The notes under the pieces were generated by a model. The model made no database searches. It worked only from the letters and a program-made list of their open reading frames with translations, and was not told where the DNA came from. This document shows positions 49,494 to 61,054 of a stretch of DNA of 64,000 bases, in pieces (positions within the stretch are counted from its first letter, which is position 1; the number at the start of each line of letters is the position of its first letter). The position numbers and the translations under genes were made by a program. Location of the stretch: positions 136,173,596 to 136,237,595 of the forward strand of contig CM066045.1 in the NCBI GenBank assembly GCA_033557465.1, written 5' to 3'. The stretch comes from Ichthyophis bannanicus. Taxonomy: Eukaryota; Chordata; Amphibia; Gymnophiona; Ichthyophiidae.

Positions 49494-49503
49494 ATTAAAT
49501 AAA
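49494..49503 (+). terminator. Polyadenylation signal of the methyltransferase
   Basis: Overlapping ATTAAA (49494-49499) and AATAAA (49498-49503) lie about 120 bases after the stop codon, and GT-rich sequence follows. This would give a short 3' UTR. Confidence 0.65.
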
Positions 49504-49519
49504 TTAGTGTATTCTGATA

Positions 49520-50101
49520 ATTATTCACAAAGTAGCATCCTGTGCTTAGTGAAGACAGGCTGGATGTAATAAAAATAATTTGAACCAGCCTCAGGTAATG
49601 TCTTTTCAATTATTGCCACTAGATGGTGCCATGTGAGTTGCACAGTGCTGGTCTTCCAAGTTTGATGGCATATCATAGTTAAAAGACATATTTCATGGGA
49701 CATATGAATACTGTCTTATATTGTATAATATTTATTGATTTTCTATATCTGAGTTTGTGGTACATCATGACACTTTACAATAAAAATAATAAAAGGACAG
49801 AAAAAGACTAAAACCACATTTGAAAAAATTAGACAAAGACAGAAGAAGGGGTAAACTTCAGAAAATTACAGATGAAACATTCATGGGAGGGGGTAGACAC
49901 ATGTTTATTAATAAAGAAAAAGCAGCCGCTTCTATATATCAGTAAGAAAATCTTTGGTCAGATTATATATTCTGAGCAGCCAGTTTTTTTAGGCCAGATA
50001 TAAACTTCAGAAAAACGTACTTGGCATGCAACTTGAGGGATGAGGTCCACAAGACTGAAGCTCAAATGCCCAAAGCACTCTAAAACAGATATAGAAGGCT
50101 T
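49520..50101. other. No gene recognised; possible LINE tail
   Basis: Bases 49715-49800 ('tatttattgattttctatat', 'gacactttacaataaaaata') resemble the reverse complement of an L2-type 3' end. The rest is unrecognised. Confidence 0.4.
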
Positions 50102-51335
50102 TTTTTCTTCTTTAATTTTATATTTATAGTTTCACATAAAAATAATGCAAGCAAATAAACTTGCTACGGAAACATGGGTTACAGTGAAAAACAATATATA
50201 TTGCATTCATGTACAAAGAAAAAACAAAGTTAAAGGAAACAATTACATGCAATCCCCCATCTAGCCCACTATGGAGGGGACCCAGATCAGGAAATCAATA
50301 TCGATACTCTACAAGGAAATACACAACACTAACAATCAGCATATTACAAATCACAGATTAGGAACATCCCCCTGCCCTATCCCAGGAGAGCCATGAGCAT
50401 TCAATAAAGAAATCAATTGAGAAGGATACAAAAAAATACATGGATTGCCTTGCGGCTTTATTAGGCATTTGTAGGGATACTTTAAAAAATTCCAGCTATC
50501 TGCAGAACCCTGGGCCTCAGGATCAAAAATTTTCTCCTTCGGCATTGAGTATCTTTAGTCAAGCCAGGAAATATCCAGACTAAACAGCCTTTGAATTGTA
50601 CATTACATTTCCTAAAAAATAATTTGAGAAGCCATTCTCTCTGACATAAGAACTTAGGTTAAGATACATGTAGCAGGAGTAACTACCTCAGGCTCGGAGG
50701 ATTCTAGCAAGGCTGTAACATTTAACACATCTGCAACTTGAGGCCCTGGGATCTTGGCACCAGCCATGACTTTCTGGCCTATAGGCTGATAATACATCTT
50801 CACCAAAGGCAGACAAGAGTGTGCAGGAATACCCAGAACTTCTGATAAATATAACTTAAACATTTCCTTGGCGAAGATGTTAGAACAAGGAGGAACATTT
50901 ATCAATGGAAAGTTAGCCAGTCTACATTGATTGTCTAACTTCTCCATAGGTGCCTTCAAACTATTAGCTTATGCTTCTGAAGAAGAGTCAAAATGGTCAG
51001 CACACAAGGAAAGTACTTCAGAGGCTTGAAGTGCTCCAATCGCTGTAGCATTTGTTACAGAAGCCTCTGAATTTTCTTGTACCGGCGAATGAAGCTCTTT
51101 CACCTGTGGAATGATGGCTTCCCCAAGCTGTTGATAGCGTTCCAAAAAGCTTCCAAAGGAAACCGTTCAGGCAGATAAATTCAAAGGAGAAAGAAGTCAG
51201 GCGCCTTTCAGTGTCCAGATTAGTTGCTTCAGTCATGGGCCTCTTAGGAAGGGAAATACCGATTTGACCTTTGGGTCCTGTCACTTTTTCTTTTTGTTCC
51301 TTGTATGGAGTCAACTGTAGGGTGTTAATGGAGGG
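50102..51335 (-). pseudogene. L1-like ORF1, copy 4, most complete
   Basis: From 51314 downward the minus strand reads the amino part (51314-51018), then 50959-50654 with 'LDNQCRLANFPLINVPPC', 'KEMFKLYLSEVLGIPAHSCL', 'LVKMYYQPIGQKV', 'DVLNVTALLESSEPEVVTPA'. Then 'IFPGLTKDTQCRRRKF' appears at about 50570-50520 and 'FLKYPYKCLIKPQG' at 50490-50440. This is the coiled-coil/RRM/C-terminal order of L1-type ORF1. A long A/T-rich 3' UTR follows to 50102 with no ORF2. Several frameshifts make it dead. Confidence 0.65.
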
Positions 51336-53240
51336 TGGTGGAATATGGATTGTCTTTGAGATTCAAAGTTTTATGTTCTTAATGCTGATAGTCTGAAATT
51401 GAACATATTTTGTCAGTTCAGATTGAAGAAAATGTCACATTTTAAGGGAACATTTCAATTTAATTTTGTTTCTTGGCCTGAAAGCTTCAGTGTTGCTGAT
51501 TCTGGACTTTTCCAGCTCTGACACAGTGTAACCTGGCCTGTGTACAATGATCTTGAATTCACAGCTACCAGGATTATAATTTCTCATTTTATATCCTCCC
51601 TCCTCATCAGTAACCTGGTCATAACACTGACCCAATGAATCCGGTATGCAAATGAAGCCTTGCAGATATGCAAATGAGGCTCCACCATGTGTTTCCGCAC
51701 ATGGCCCCGCATTACTCTGGGGCTGCCCCTGCCTATAATGGATTAGGTGTAGTAATTTATCTTGCAGGGTGCCACGTGCCCCAGCTCTGGTATTATGCTG
51801 TAACTGCTGAGGATTTTTCTAACAGGCAGGGGGAGGTGTTGCAGTGTCAGAGAGAGTATAAGAAGTGTCTTGGAGGGAATCTTGTCTTTCTCTCCCTTCA
51901 GAGACTGCAGAAAGGCAGGGCCGGTGCAAGCATTGGAGGTGCACTAGGCAGGCCTTCCTTTTCTAAATTTAAAAAGGCACTGAAAACATTCTCCTTTGAA
52001 CTAGCATTTCAGGCTTGAAAGGTTTATTGTACATTTGACAGAACTGCATAAGAGAAAACAGGGCTACAGAACTCTCATTACTTTCTATTTAAAATTTCTG
52101 ATGCGTTTTCTATGGACATTGTAACTGATGGTTTCCTTATTTCTTTGGGTTTCTGATTGTGCTTTTATATATTGTGACCTGCCTTGAAGTGTATGTGAAG
52201 AGCAGCATAGATATACACCGCAAAATGTCCTTTCAGGCAACATCTGACCCCATATACGTTCGCGGTCCGATAAGGTTATAATAAGGATCAGAAATCCCGA
52301 TCGTGGAATGGGACATAGCGAAAGCATATGGTGTTCGTAGAACATCCAAATCACATAACGTCCTTTTTCACAGAATATATCATGGACATTAAGCGACATA
52401 TACCTGTATAGCAAATCTGGAATAAATATAAACATAAACATCTGCAACTAGATATCTTAAGGGATAGGGGTGGATGCTTATTTGTTTTCCTAGCCTCAAA
52501 AGAAAAAGGTGTTGCATTACCTCATCTCACTTTCTTTCTACCAAGCTGACTTGAGGGGTGCAGAGCCTTCGCTAATCAGGAGGGTTCTGGAGGGCAGCTT
52601 AAGTCCTGGACAAGAGTAAAGAGAGGTTGAATGAAGTCATCTTTCTCTGACCTTCAAAGATCCAGTTTTGACTTTTAAGGAATAGAACTCTCAGATCCTC
52701 ATGAAGTCAACCCAGGTACTGTGACTGAAATACAACACTGTCTCCAGGTGAGAAGAAACAGAGTCTGTGTGTAAGAAATTGCACAGAAAGCTAGAATTGA
52801 AGGTGACAATAAGTGGTTGGAAGTATTATTATTCTGGTGTCAGAGAAGTCTCGAACCAATTGAGGGAAAATACAGACAAGTGTTCCCATGGTTCAGGGAA
52901 CTCATATTGTTTACTGATCCCTAGAGGAGGAGATATTAAGCCTGAGAATAATCCAAGAGTGGGCGAAAAGAGAAATACTACAGAGGATTCTGTCTGTAGG
53001 AGCCCAAGAGTGAGGAGAAGCCAAGAAGAAGAAAATAAAGAAGAAGATTCTAGGAGTCAAGAATCTTACCAATAATCTTTTGCTTTCAGTTTTCTTCGGA
53101 CTTTTTAAGGTTGTCGTTAGTCCGTAAACTAAAAATGAAATTACCCTTTCAGCTTTACCCAGTAAATTATCTCTTTACCCATGCTACAGAACTGTTGGAG
53201 TGGATTTGGAAGACACATTTCAGGTGAGAAATAATCTAAA
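51336..53240. other. Mostly unrecognised; small LINE-like piece
   Basis: A hAT-like word 'cagggccggtgcaag' occurs at 51917. Bases 51955-52018 encode 'FKKALKTFSFELAFQA', which resembles the last residues of L2-type ORF2, followed by a 3'-UTR-like stretch to about 52215. Bases 51830-51905 have a TATA-like word (agtataagaag) and a pyrimidine tract, but no defined element. No host exon was found. Confidence 0.4.
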
Positions 53241-53489
53241 GACATTGACCCGATATTTGAAAAGCATTTACATAGTTTACAGCCCAATAAACCGTGTAAA
53301 TGTATTAACTGGGGATATTCAACGGCACTAAGACGGTTAGTGCTGTTAAATATCCAGGGGCGGCTCAAGGCAATCTGTTGCCTGAGGTGAAGGATGAGAT
53401 GGCAACACCCCCCCACCCCCCATGGGGGGGGGGGCTTTTTCAAAACTCCAATCAAGGACTGAACCAAACCAAAAAGCTGATCTGATTAT

Positions 53490-56400
53490 ATGGAGGAAAT
53501 GCAAACTGTATGCACACCAAGGAACTAAAAGAGAGTGAGAACTACAGTACAGTTTATAAAACTAAATTTGAATTCATTTTTATTTTGTTGCTATAAACCG
53601 CGTTATGGTTCTTGCTTTTTTGTTTTTGAACATATATTTTGGATCACAGACCCCTCTTCAACAGTGGCAGCAGAGCAGAACCAGGACTTTCACCCACAGA
53701 AGTCAATATCCTAAAAAAAAAAAAAAAATCTGATTCTGATCATCTCACTAACAACAACAACATTCTCCAGTACCAGGCATATTGAGAACTAATATAAAAC
53801 CCTACAATAAAGTCACTGAGTATCTATAGAGCGAATCTACCATACCATACCATATCAGCACCAACTTCCAAAACTCACATAAGGAGCCCGTCCAAAAAAG
53901 TATCACTGTAAATACTACAGTGGGCCCTGGAACATCCAAACACCTATTTGAAAATCTGAATAATTCAGATTACTACAGTACAGATCCCTATTTACAAACT
54001 CCATGTTATCAGAACACCGGGTCTCGGTCACACACTCATAACACAGACCCTCACCGAGTACAGAATAAGTGACCATAACCTAAAAATAAACACATGTAGA
54101 TAAAAATTAAACTGCAACTCCAAGAAGGCAGATTCTGCATACAATGCAATACCAGAGAAATAGAAAGAGATGCATTTCCATGTACTGCATAAAATATAAA
54201 GATAGCACCAAGTCAAATACATAGAAATTAAAATCCTCTTTGAACTTTGTTGTCTGACCATTTTATTCTCTGATCATGTAGGTCCCAATCTGAGGCTTCT
54301 GCTTTCCTCTATCTCCCAGTGATGCAGGGCCATGTGCGGAGACTCACTGCGACATCATTTGCATAAAGTTAGTATACTTTATTTTTAAATGTATATGCCA
54401 CCCATCTAAAATCCTAGGTGGCTTCTAAAACATAGACATGCAATTTAGCATAACAGATGTTACAATAAAAGAAACATAATAATAAACATTTAATTTGATT
54501 AATGAAAAGCCACTTACACAGCCCCCCCCCCCCATCAAACCATTATAAGTATCTGCACATCAGATTTATTTTCCTATGAGCAGATTATTGATGAGGAGGA
54601 AAGATATAAAATGAGAAACTAATCTTGGTAGTCATGAATTCAAATGCTCGATTGGATTGTGCTAGAGCTGGAATTCAGGCTACTGAACAAAATTAAATGG
54701 AGATGTTCCCTTAAAATTTGAAGTTTCCTTGAATTTGAACAGAAAAAATATTTTAAATTTCAGCCTGGCAGCATAAAGATCGCAAAACTGCAAATCTCAA
54801 AAACAATACATATTCCAGTACCTCCCCCCAACCAACACCCTATAGTTGACCTCACCAATAACCCAGAGTACAGGACCCATAGAGGAAATCTACTATTCCA
54901 TAACAGTACTAACTTCCAAAACTCATACAACATGGAGCGTAGCCAGAAAAGGGCAGCACCATAAATACTGCAGTGGGCCCTAGAACATCCATATTCCTAT
55001 TCAGAAAACTGAACAAGTCAGATTACTACAGATCAATACATAGAAACTCCATGCTAACTGAACATGTAGCCTCAGTCACACATGCAGAACAGAGATAGAT
55101 CTTCACCAAGAAGGAAATATATTAGTACAAACTAAAAACAGACATATGTAATCAAAAAAATGCTTTTACACATCAACCTTAGGTTTACAGGATTTCTTTC
55201 CCAAAATTATACTTTACTGCAGAGTGAGGCGAGAGAGAGAACTGTCACACACAGGCATCTGCATTGTCAGCAGAAATAACATAATAGCTCAGCGCAAGTA
55301 GCGTGAGTGCAACTAATGCCACCTCAGTGGGTGGCCTTAATTGCACTGGTAGCTGTTTTGCCATGTTGAAATGTGGTAACTGCAGGGGGATGTAACTGCC
55401 TCCCTGCAGTTAGCCTATGGCCCTGCGTAATCAAACTCTGGGAGAATGCAGTAAAAACGTTTAGTGTAGCTGGCTTTAAAAAAGGTTTGGACAAGTTCCT
55501 GGAGGAAAGGTCCATAAACTATTATTAAAGAGGACCTGGAAATCCACTGCTTGCTGTGGGACAAGCATTGTGGAACCTGTGTGCGTTTTTGGGAACCTGC
55601 CAGGTACTCGTGACTTGGATTGGCCACTGTTGGAAACAGGATACTGGGCTTGATGGACCTTAGTCTGACCCAGTATGGCACTTCTTATGTTTATATTTTA
55701 CCAGTGCCGAGCCTAGGAAGCATGCTGCTAAACATGCCAAACAAGAGGGGCACAACAGCACCCATGCAGCATCTCCCACTTCCACAGAAACAAGAGTGAC
55801 TTGGCACCCTCAACACAGCACTTCCCACCCTCTGAAAAACAAGGACTTTGTGACCCCAGCTCAACACCTCCATTTCCAACATAAAAACCAAGAAGGGCTT
55901 GGCAACCCCAGTGTAACTCTTGAAACTGTGCACTGGACCAGCATGGTATTAATGTAAATATATATTCCATAAAAAAACAAAGAAAATGCAAAATGCTTAC
56001 ACACAAGGACCAAAAAGAAAAAGCGAGAACCACAGCACAGTTTATAAGACCAAATTATAATTCATATTATTTTGTTATAAACTGCATTATGGCTCTCTTT
56101 TTCTTTTTGAATATATATTCTGCATCCACAGAAACCTCTCCCTCAACAATAGGTGAAGAACAGAAGTAGGACATTCACCCACAGAACTAAATATATTTAA
56201 AAAAAAATCTGATTCTGGTCATCTCATTATCAAACATTCTCCAGTACCAGGCATATTGGGAACTAATATAAAACCCTATAGAAGTCACCTAGATCTACAA
56301 GGCCAAATCTACCATACCATACCAGCATATACTGACCATCTTATTCTCTGATCATGCTAGTCCTGATCTGTCTTCTCTTAGCTCTCTTTCTATGGTCTAT
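53490..56400. repeat. Internal segmental repeats of hAT element 1
   Basis: The block 'gttataaaccgcgttatggt' through 'ctccagtaccaggcatattg' and 'cataccatacca' at 53590-53850 recurs at about 56080-56330. The block 'ccaaaactcacataaggagc' through 'cagtgggccctggaacatcc' at 53865-53945 recurs at about 54915-54990. Copies differ by many substitutions. Confidence 0.7.
55430..55694 (+). mobile_element. CR1 LINE 3' end inside hAT element 1
   Basis: Encodes 'LWENAVKTFSVAGFKKGLD'-like residues and continues with 'gtttggacaagttcctggag', 'ttggattggccactgttgga' and 'gacccagtatggcacttctt'. It is a 5'-truncated copy, younger than its hAT host. Confidence 0.8.
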
Positions 56401-57174
56401 GGTCAAGAAATGCCTTGTTTACCCTCAGTGCCGGCAGGCTCAACTTTAACAGAGCCACGGGAAAGAAGGGAAACACTGTTCCTTCTTGCGGTTCTGCAAA
56501 GCTGAGCTCTGGCGCCGGTCAGGCAACTGCAGGGCTCTTCCGGGGCAGCAGGGGGAGGGGGTGAGGGGGTGAGGGGCAGCAGCTTGTCTAGCCCTTTTTT
56601 TGTTTTTAAAATTTGAAGGCTGAGTGAGGAGGCCTTTTTGGGTGCCTTTTTTGCCAACCCCAAAAGTTGCTGCCTGAGGCGACCGCCTCTCTCAGCCTCA
56701 TTATAGAGCCGCCCCTGTGAATATCCCGTTCGGACTTCCTTTTGCACCCAGATGCTATCCAGTTAGCGTGAGGGCATGTCGGGGGCGTTCCGGGGTGGAG
56801 CGGAAGCGGGGACTGCCGCTAATCAGGTAGCAGTGCAATATTGCCATTCTCTGTGGCAGTCTCCTCTGTGTGCCAAACCTGGATATTCAGTGCTGTCGCC
56901 ATGGCATTGAATATTTGGGTTTAGGGATCAGTGGGCAGGGCTATGCATTGTAGTGGCACATAGCCTGCCAAATCAATATCGGGACCATAGGACCTTAGAA
57001 AGATTTCCTTCAGCTGCTCTGGGCCCAGAACCACAAGTTCATCCTTTCTGGAAGCCCATAGAGACACAAATACAATGGTTCACCATGGAGTTCATTACAA
57101 ATGTGAGGGCATTGGGTTTTTTCTCGGTCCAGGGGGTCTAGTCTGAGCTTTATTTCATGGTTGGAGTCCCCTAG

Positions 57175-57348
57175 CAGAGTATTTCTCAAGCTGGTCCTAG
57201 AGTGTCTCCAGCCAGTCTGAATCTGCATGAGAGAAATATGAATGCTGTGGAACCAGTATGTGCAAATCTATATCGTGCATACTCATTGTGGATATCCAAA
57301 AAACCAGGTTGGCTGTGAGGTACTCCTGGACCAGCCCAAAATGCACTG
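57175..57348. mobile_element. hAT-type MITE
   Basis: Starts CAGAGTATTTCTCAAGCTGG and ends 'ggaccagcccaaaatgcactg'. Internal 'atgtgcaaatctatatcgtg' and 'actcattgtggatatcc' are typical of the short hAT MITE at 32706. The 8-bp flanks do not match cleanly (tcccctag and acctagaa). Confidence 0.6.
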
Positions 57349-57530
57349 ACCTAGAACACTTTGGATATACATGTTCAACTTAAAAACCAAAGTACTATTG
57401 GCAGGGGCGGCTTTATAATGAGGCCAAGTGAGGAGGTGGCCTCTGGTGGCAACTTTTTGGGGATGGCAAGAATTGCCCCCAAAAAGACCGCCTCAGTTGG
57501 TCTTAAAAAAACAAAACAAAAAAAAAAAAC

Positions 57531-57690
57531 GATCGGAGCTGCTACCCCTGCCGCTATGGCTCAAATAACACAGCCGCGAGAAAGGGAAACTCTCCCTTCA
57601 TGGTGCTGACAGGAGAGCTCTGCCAGGGAGGCGGGGGGACCACAGGGCACTTTATTCTGCTGCTGCTATAGTGGCAGCAGCAGTGGCTCC
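57531..57690. repeat. Inverted repeat inside hAT element 2
   Basis: cgatcggagctgctacc on the left and 'ggcagcagcagtggctccgatcg' on the right pair imperfectly. The middle includes 'aactctcccttcatggtgct'. It occupies the same place as the fold-back at 46338-46616 in the other element. Confidence 0.6.
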
Positions 57691-57769
57691 GATCGGGTTT
57701 TTTTTTGTTTTTTAAATTTCCTTTTGAAGGTCGGGCCGGGCTGGACTGCTCGGGGGGGGGGGGGGGAGA

Positions 57770-58820
57770 GGGGGTAGCACTGTAATTGGTTGATGGGGGG
57801 GAAAGGTAGGACTGGAAATGGGCTGATGGGCAGGGACTAGAACTGGAAATGAGCTAATGGGGGGGGGGTTAAAACTGGAAATGGGCTGATGGGAAGGTTG
57901 GAACTGGAAATGGGCTGATCAAGAGGGGGGTTAGAACTGGAAATGGGCTGATCGGTAGGGGGGGGGCTAGGACTTGTAATGGGCTATCGGGAGAATTAGA
58001 ACTAGAAATGGGCTGATGGGGGTTAAGAATGGAAATAGGCTGATCGGGAGGGTGAGGCTAGGACTGGAAATAGGCTGATTGGTGGTTTTAGGGACAGGAA
58101 ATGGGCTGACTGGGGGGCTAGGACTGGAAATGGACTTATGGGGGGGTTAGGACTGGTAATGGGCTGATGGAGGGCTAGGACTGGAGTCGGCTGATAAGGG
58201 GGATAGGACTGGAAATAGGCTGGGACTGGAAATGGGCTAATGGGGGAGGGGAGGAGAGTGCTGCTCATGCTGGAAGAAAACTAGGGGCTAGGGCTACAAA
58301 TGGGCTGATGCGGGGGGATGGGAGATTAGGACTGGAAGAGATCAGATACTGAGAGGGTGCAGGAAGGGAGCTGACATGGGGGAAGGAGGGGTCTGGAAAG
58401 GAACTGATATGGCAGGGGAAGAAGGGGGCTGGAATGGAGCTGATACCTGGGATGTACTGAAGGGGGACTGGAAGGGAGCTGACACTTGAGGATGGGAGTG
58501 GTAGCTGGCTGGGTAATGGGGAGGAGGCTGGAAGGGAGCTGACATGTGTGAATGGCACTGGAAGGGGGATGGACAGAGGGTAGGGCGACTGGAAGGGAGC
58601 TAACTGGGGGGTTGGCACTGAGCAGGGACGTGATCTGATACCTGGGATGGTATTTGGACTAGAAGGGGCTGGACAGTGGGGAAGGAGGGGGACTGGAAGG
58701 GAATGGACACCAGTGGGAGTCATGGGAATGCAAGGTGGTTGACATTGGAGGGTACTGGAAGTGGAGGACTGGGAAGGGTGTCGAAACTGGGAAGGGTTAC
58801 AGGAACTGGAAATGGGCTGA
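57770..58820. repeat. Minisatellites in hAT element 2
   Basis: Units 'ggactggaaatgggctgatg' plus variable G runs repeat about 15 times to 58260. They then pass into a related unit with 'ctggaagggagctgacat' to about 58820. The first unit type is shared with 46670-47200. Confidence 0.85.
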
Positions 58821-59846
58821 TGGAAGGAAGTGAAGAAAACAAAAGAAGAGATAAGAAATGGCAGATGGACCATAAACCACAGAAAGAGAGATAAGAAAAG
58901 ACAGGAAAGCAGAAGCCTCAGAATGGGACCAGCATGATCAGAGAATAAAATAGTCAGACAACAAAGGTAGAAAAAATAATTTTATTTAATTTTAGTGATT
59001 GGACTTTGTGCTATCTTTATATTTTACACAGTATATGTGGTAACTGCATCTCTTATTTATGTGATGTTGCACTGCATGCGGAGTCTGGCTTCTTGGGGTT
59101 TCAATTTAAATTTGGCCTACATATTTTTATTTTTACTTTAGATTGTAGTTACTTATTCTGTACTTGGTGAGGGTCTGTGTTCTGAGTGTGTGACTGAGGT
59201 CAGGTGTTCTGTTAACATGGAGTTTGTACATAAAGATCTATACTGTACTGTATTAATTTGACTTGTTCAGCTTTTGAAATAGGTGTAGGGATGTTCCAGG
59301 GCCCACGTAGTATTTACAGTGACCTTTTTTCACATGGGCTCCTTATGTGAGTTTTAGAAGTTGGTGCTGATATGGTATGGTATGGTAGACACGCTCTTTG
59401 TTGTACGGTTTTGTATTAGTTTACAATATGCCTGGTATTGGAAAATGTTTGTTGTTAGTGAGATGATCAGAATCAGATTTTTTTTTAAGGTATTGAGTTC
59501 TGTGGATGAATGTCCTGGTTCTTCTCTACACCCACTGTGGATGCAAAATATGTGTTGAAAAAGAAAAAGAAAGAACCGTAACGCAGTTTTTAACAACAAA
59601 ATAAAAATGAGTTATAATTTGGTTTTATAAACTGTGCTGTTGGTTTTCGCTCTCTTTTAGTTCCTTGGTGTGCAAACATCTTGCATTTTCTCCATATAAT
59701 CTAATCGGCTTTTTGGTTTGGTTCAGTCCCTGATTGGAGCTCTGAAAAAGCCACGCCCACCTCTACGGGGGGGGGGGGGGCGGGGAGCGTGCACCCCATC
59801 CTTCGCCTCAGGCAGCAGACTGCCTTGAGCCACCCCTGACTATTGG

Positions 59847-61050
59847 CTAGAGGGAGGAGTCAGTCTTTAGATAATCTCTGTGCGATAAAACTGTGAGTGC
59901 CATGGTTGGAGACCACAAACTGTACTAACTATTGGTAGCAAAATAAAGCAGGTTGGGAATAGCAGGGCATAGGTGGATAGTCATTTACTGCTTTTTATTG
60001 ATACTTATTGCGCCGTGTATCTCACCTGTCTGAGAGGGCTCTTCTGAAGCTTCCCTTATGGTCCACCATCTTTGCCCTCTGGTATGATTTTCCTCTAAGG
60101 ATTGCCCAAGCATTTGCTGTTGCTTCTGAAGGTCACCTTAATCTCATATATTTATACATTTGTCTGTCTTTGACAATATCCCCCATTGGCAGTGACACTG
60201 TCGTTAAGAGTCCCTGTAAGAACCAGGGAGGGAAATGAGAACAAAGCGCTGTACTTATACATGGCTGAATAAATTACATGCTGCAAAGCCTGTGGGACCT
60301 TTTTAGTGGGAATGACCCAAGAGATATGTGCTTGTAGGGCAGTAGACCTCAGCACAAAAGGCCCAAATTGGATGCATATTGTCGGCGCGCCCCCGTGTGG
60401 CCAGGCGGTGGCCTAGGGCTACAGGGGAGGCGCCGATTGTCCTTTGTTGACATTAGCCCGATAGCATGTAGTTGTGTCCCCGAAAGGATTAGAGCCAAGT
60501 GCAAAGGTCGCAGGAAATATTTCTTTATTTTTAGAAACAAGGATTTCCTAACCGGTTCAATTCTTTGACATGAATTGATTGAAGTTGACCAAAACAAAAT
60601 TCAGGATACTTCTCCAAATAACAGCACACAAGCCTATTATACAGTCCTTGGCTTGATACAGCTTTCAAACTTGCTTTCTGGTAAAACTCTATATACAGCA
60701 GTATTCTGTTTCCTGGTCTCCAGGAGGCGCTATACAACCCTCTGTTACTTCACAGTAGGTGTAGTAAAACTTCCTGGCCCACCTAGATACTTTCACAAGC
60801 AATAGAATTCTTTTCCAATTATAATACAAACTTTCAGCACAGCTTCTTCCCAAGCAGCTTTGAACAGGACAGCTACTTTTTAAAAGCACAGCTAAAAAGT
60901 AATGGGCTTTAAAATGTCCTTGTAAAAGAACTTCTGGCTCATTCCAGATACCAAACTTTCTTCAGTTCTTTTACTTAGCACGAGGTAACACAGATGCATT
61001 CAGTAATCAAGACCAGCTGGGTTTCTTTCTGCTTTCAAACCCTATTTGGT
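59847..61050. other. No gene recognised
   Basis: No supported gene. Bases 60384-60436 are GC-rich (cggcgcgcccccgtgtgg). The short open frames on both strands show no family resemblance. Confidence 0.45.
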
Positions 61051-61054
61051 TCCT

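Larger units (their letters stand above)
53355..56717. mobile_element. Large non-autonomous hAT element 1
   Basis: Left end CAGGGGCGGCTCAAGGCAAT, right end 'tatagagccgcccctg'. Flanks are taaatatc (53347-53354) and tgaatatc (56718-56725), 7 of 8 identical. Terminal repeats match those of 57402-59838. The interior has no transposase. It contains repeated blocks (53490-54300, 54770-55110, 55970-56400) and a nested CR1 3' end. Confidence 0.75.
53247..56984. mobile_element. Harbinger-like MITE family member, split by a hAT element
   Basis: Ends read 'tgacccgatatttg' (left) and 'caaatcaatatcgggacca' (right), the GGTCCCGATATT terminus also seen at 37113. The right subterminal words (gcatagcctgcc) match that copy too. 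The hAT element 53355-56717 interrupts it. Its target duplication at the outer ends is not clean. Confidence 0.55.
57402..59838. mobile_element. Large non-autonomous hAT element 2, perfect 8-bp target duplication
   Basis: Left end CAGGGGCGGCTTTATAATGA, right end 'cagactgccttgagccacccctg'. The flank actattgg is exact at 57394-57401 and 59839-59846. From left to right it holds a fold-back (about 57531-57690), a T-rich word, minisatellites (57770-58820) and a terminal part whose words ('ataacgcagttttta', 'cataccatatcagcaccaac' reversed) are shared with hAT element 1 in opposite orientation. No transposase frame; long open frames here are minisatellite translation. Confidence 0.85.

Noticed and set aside
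51700..51920. LTR with TATA box
   Set aside because: A TATA-like word and pyrimidine tract are present, but no paired terminal repeat, TG/CA ends or internal coding region could be found.
58265..58873. 202-residue minus-strand frame with repeated SLPAP-type words
   Set aside because: The periodicity follows the minisatellite unit of hAT element 2. There is no independent coding evidence.
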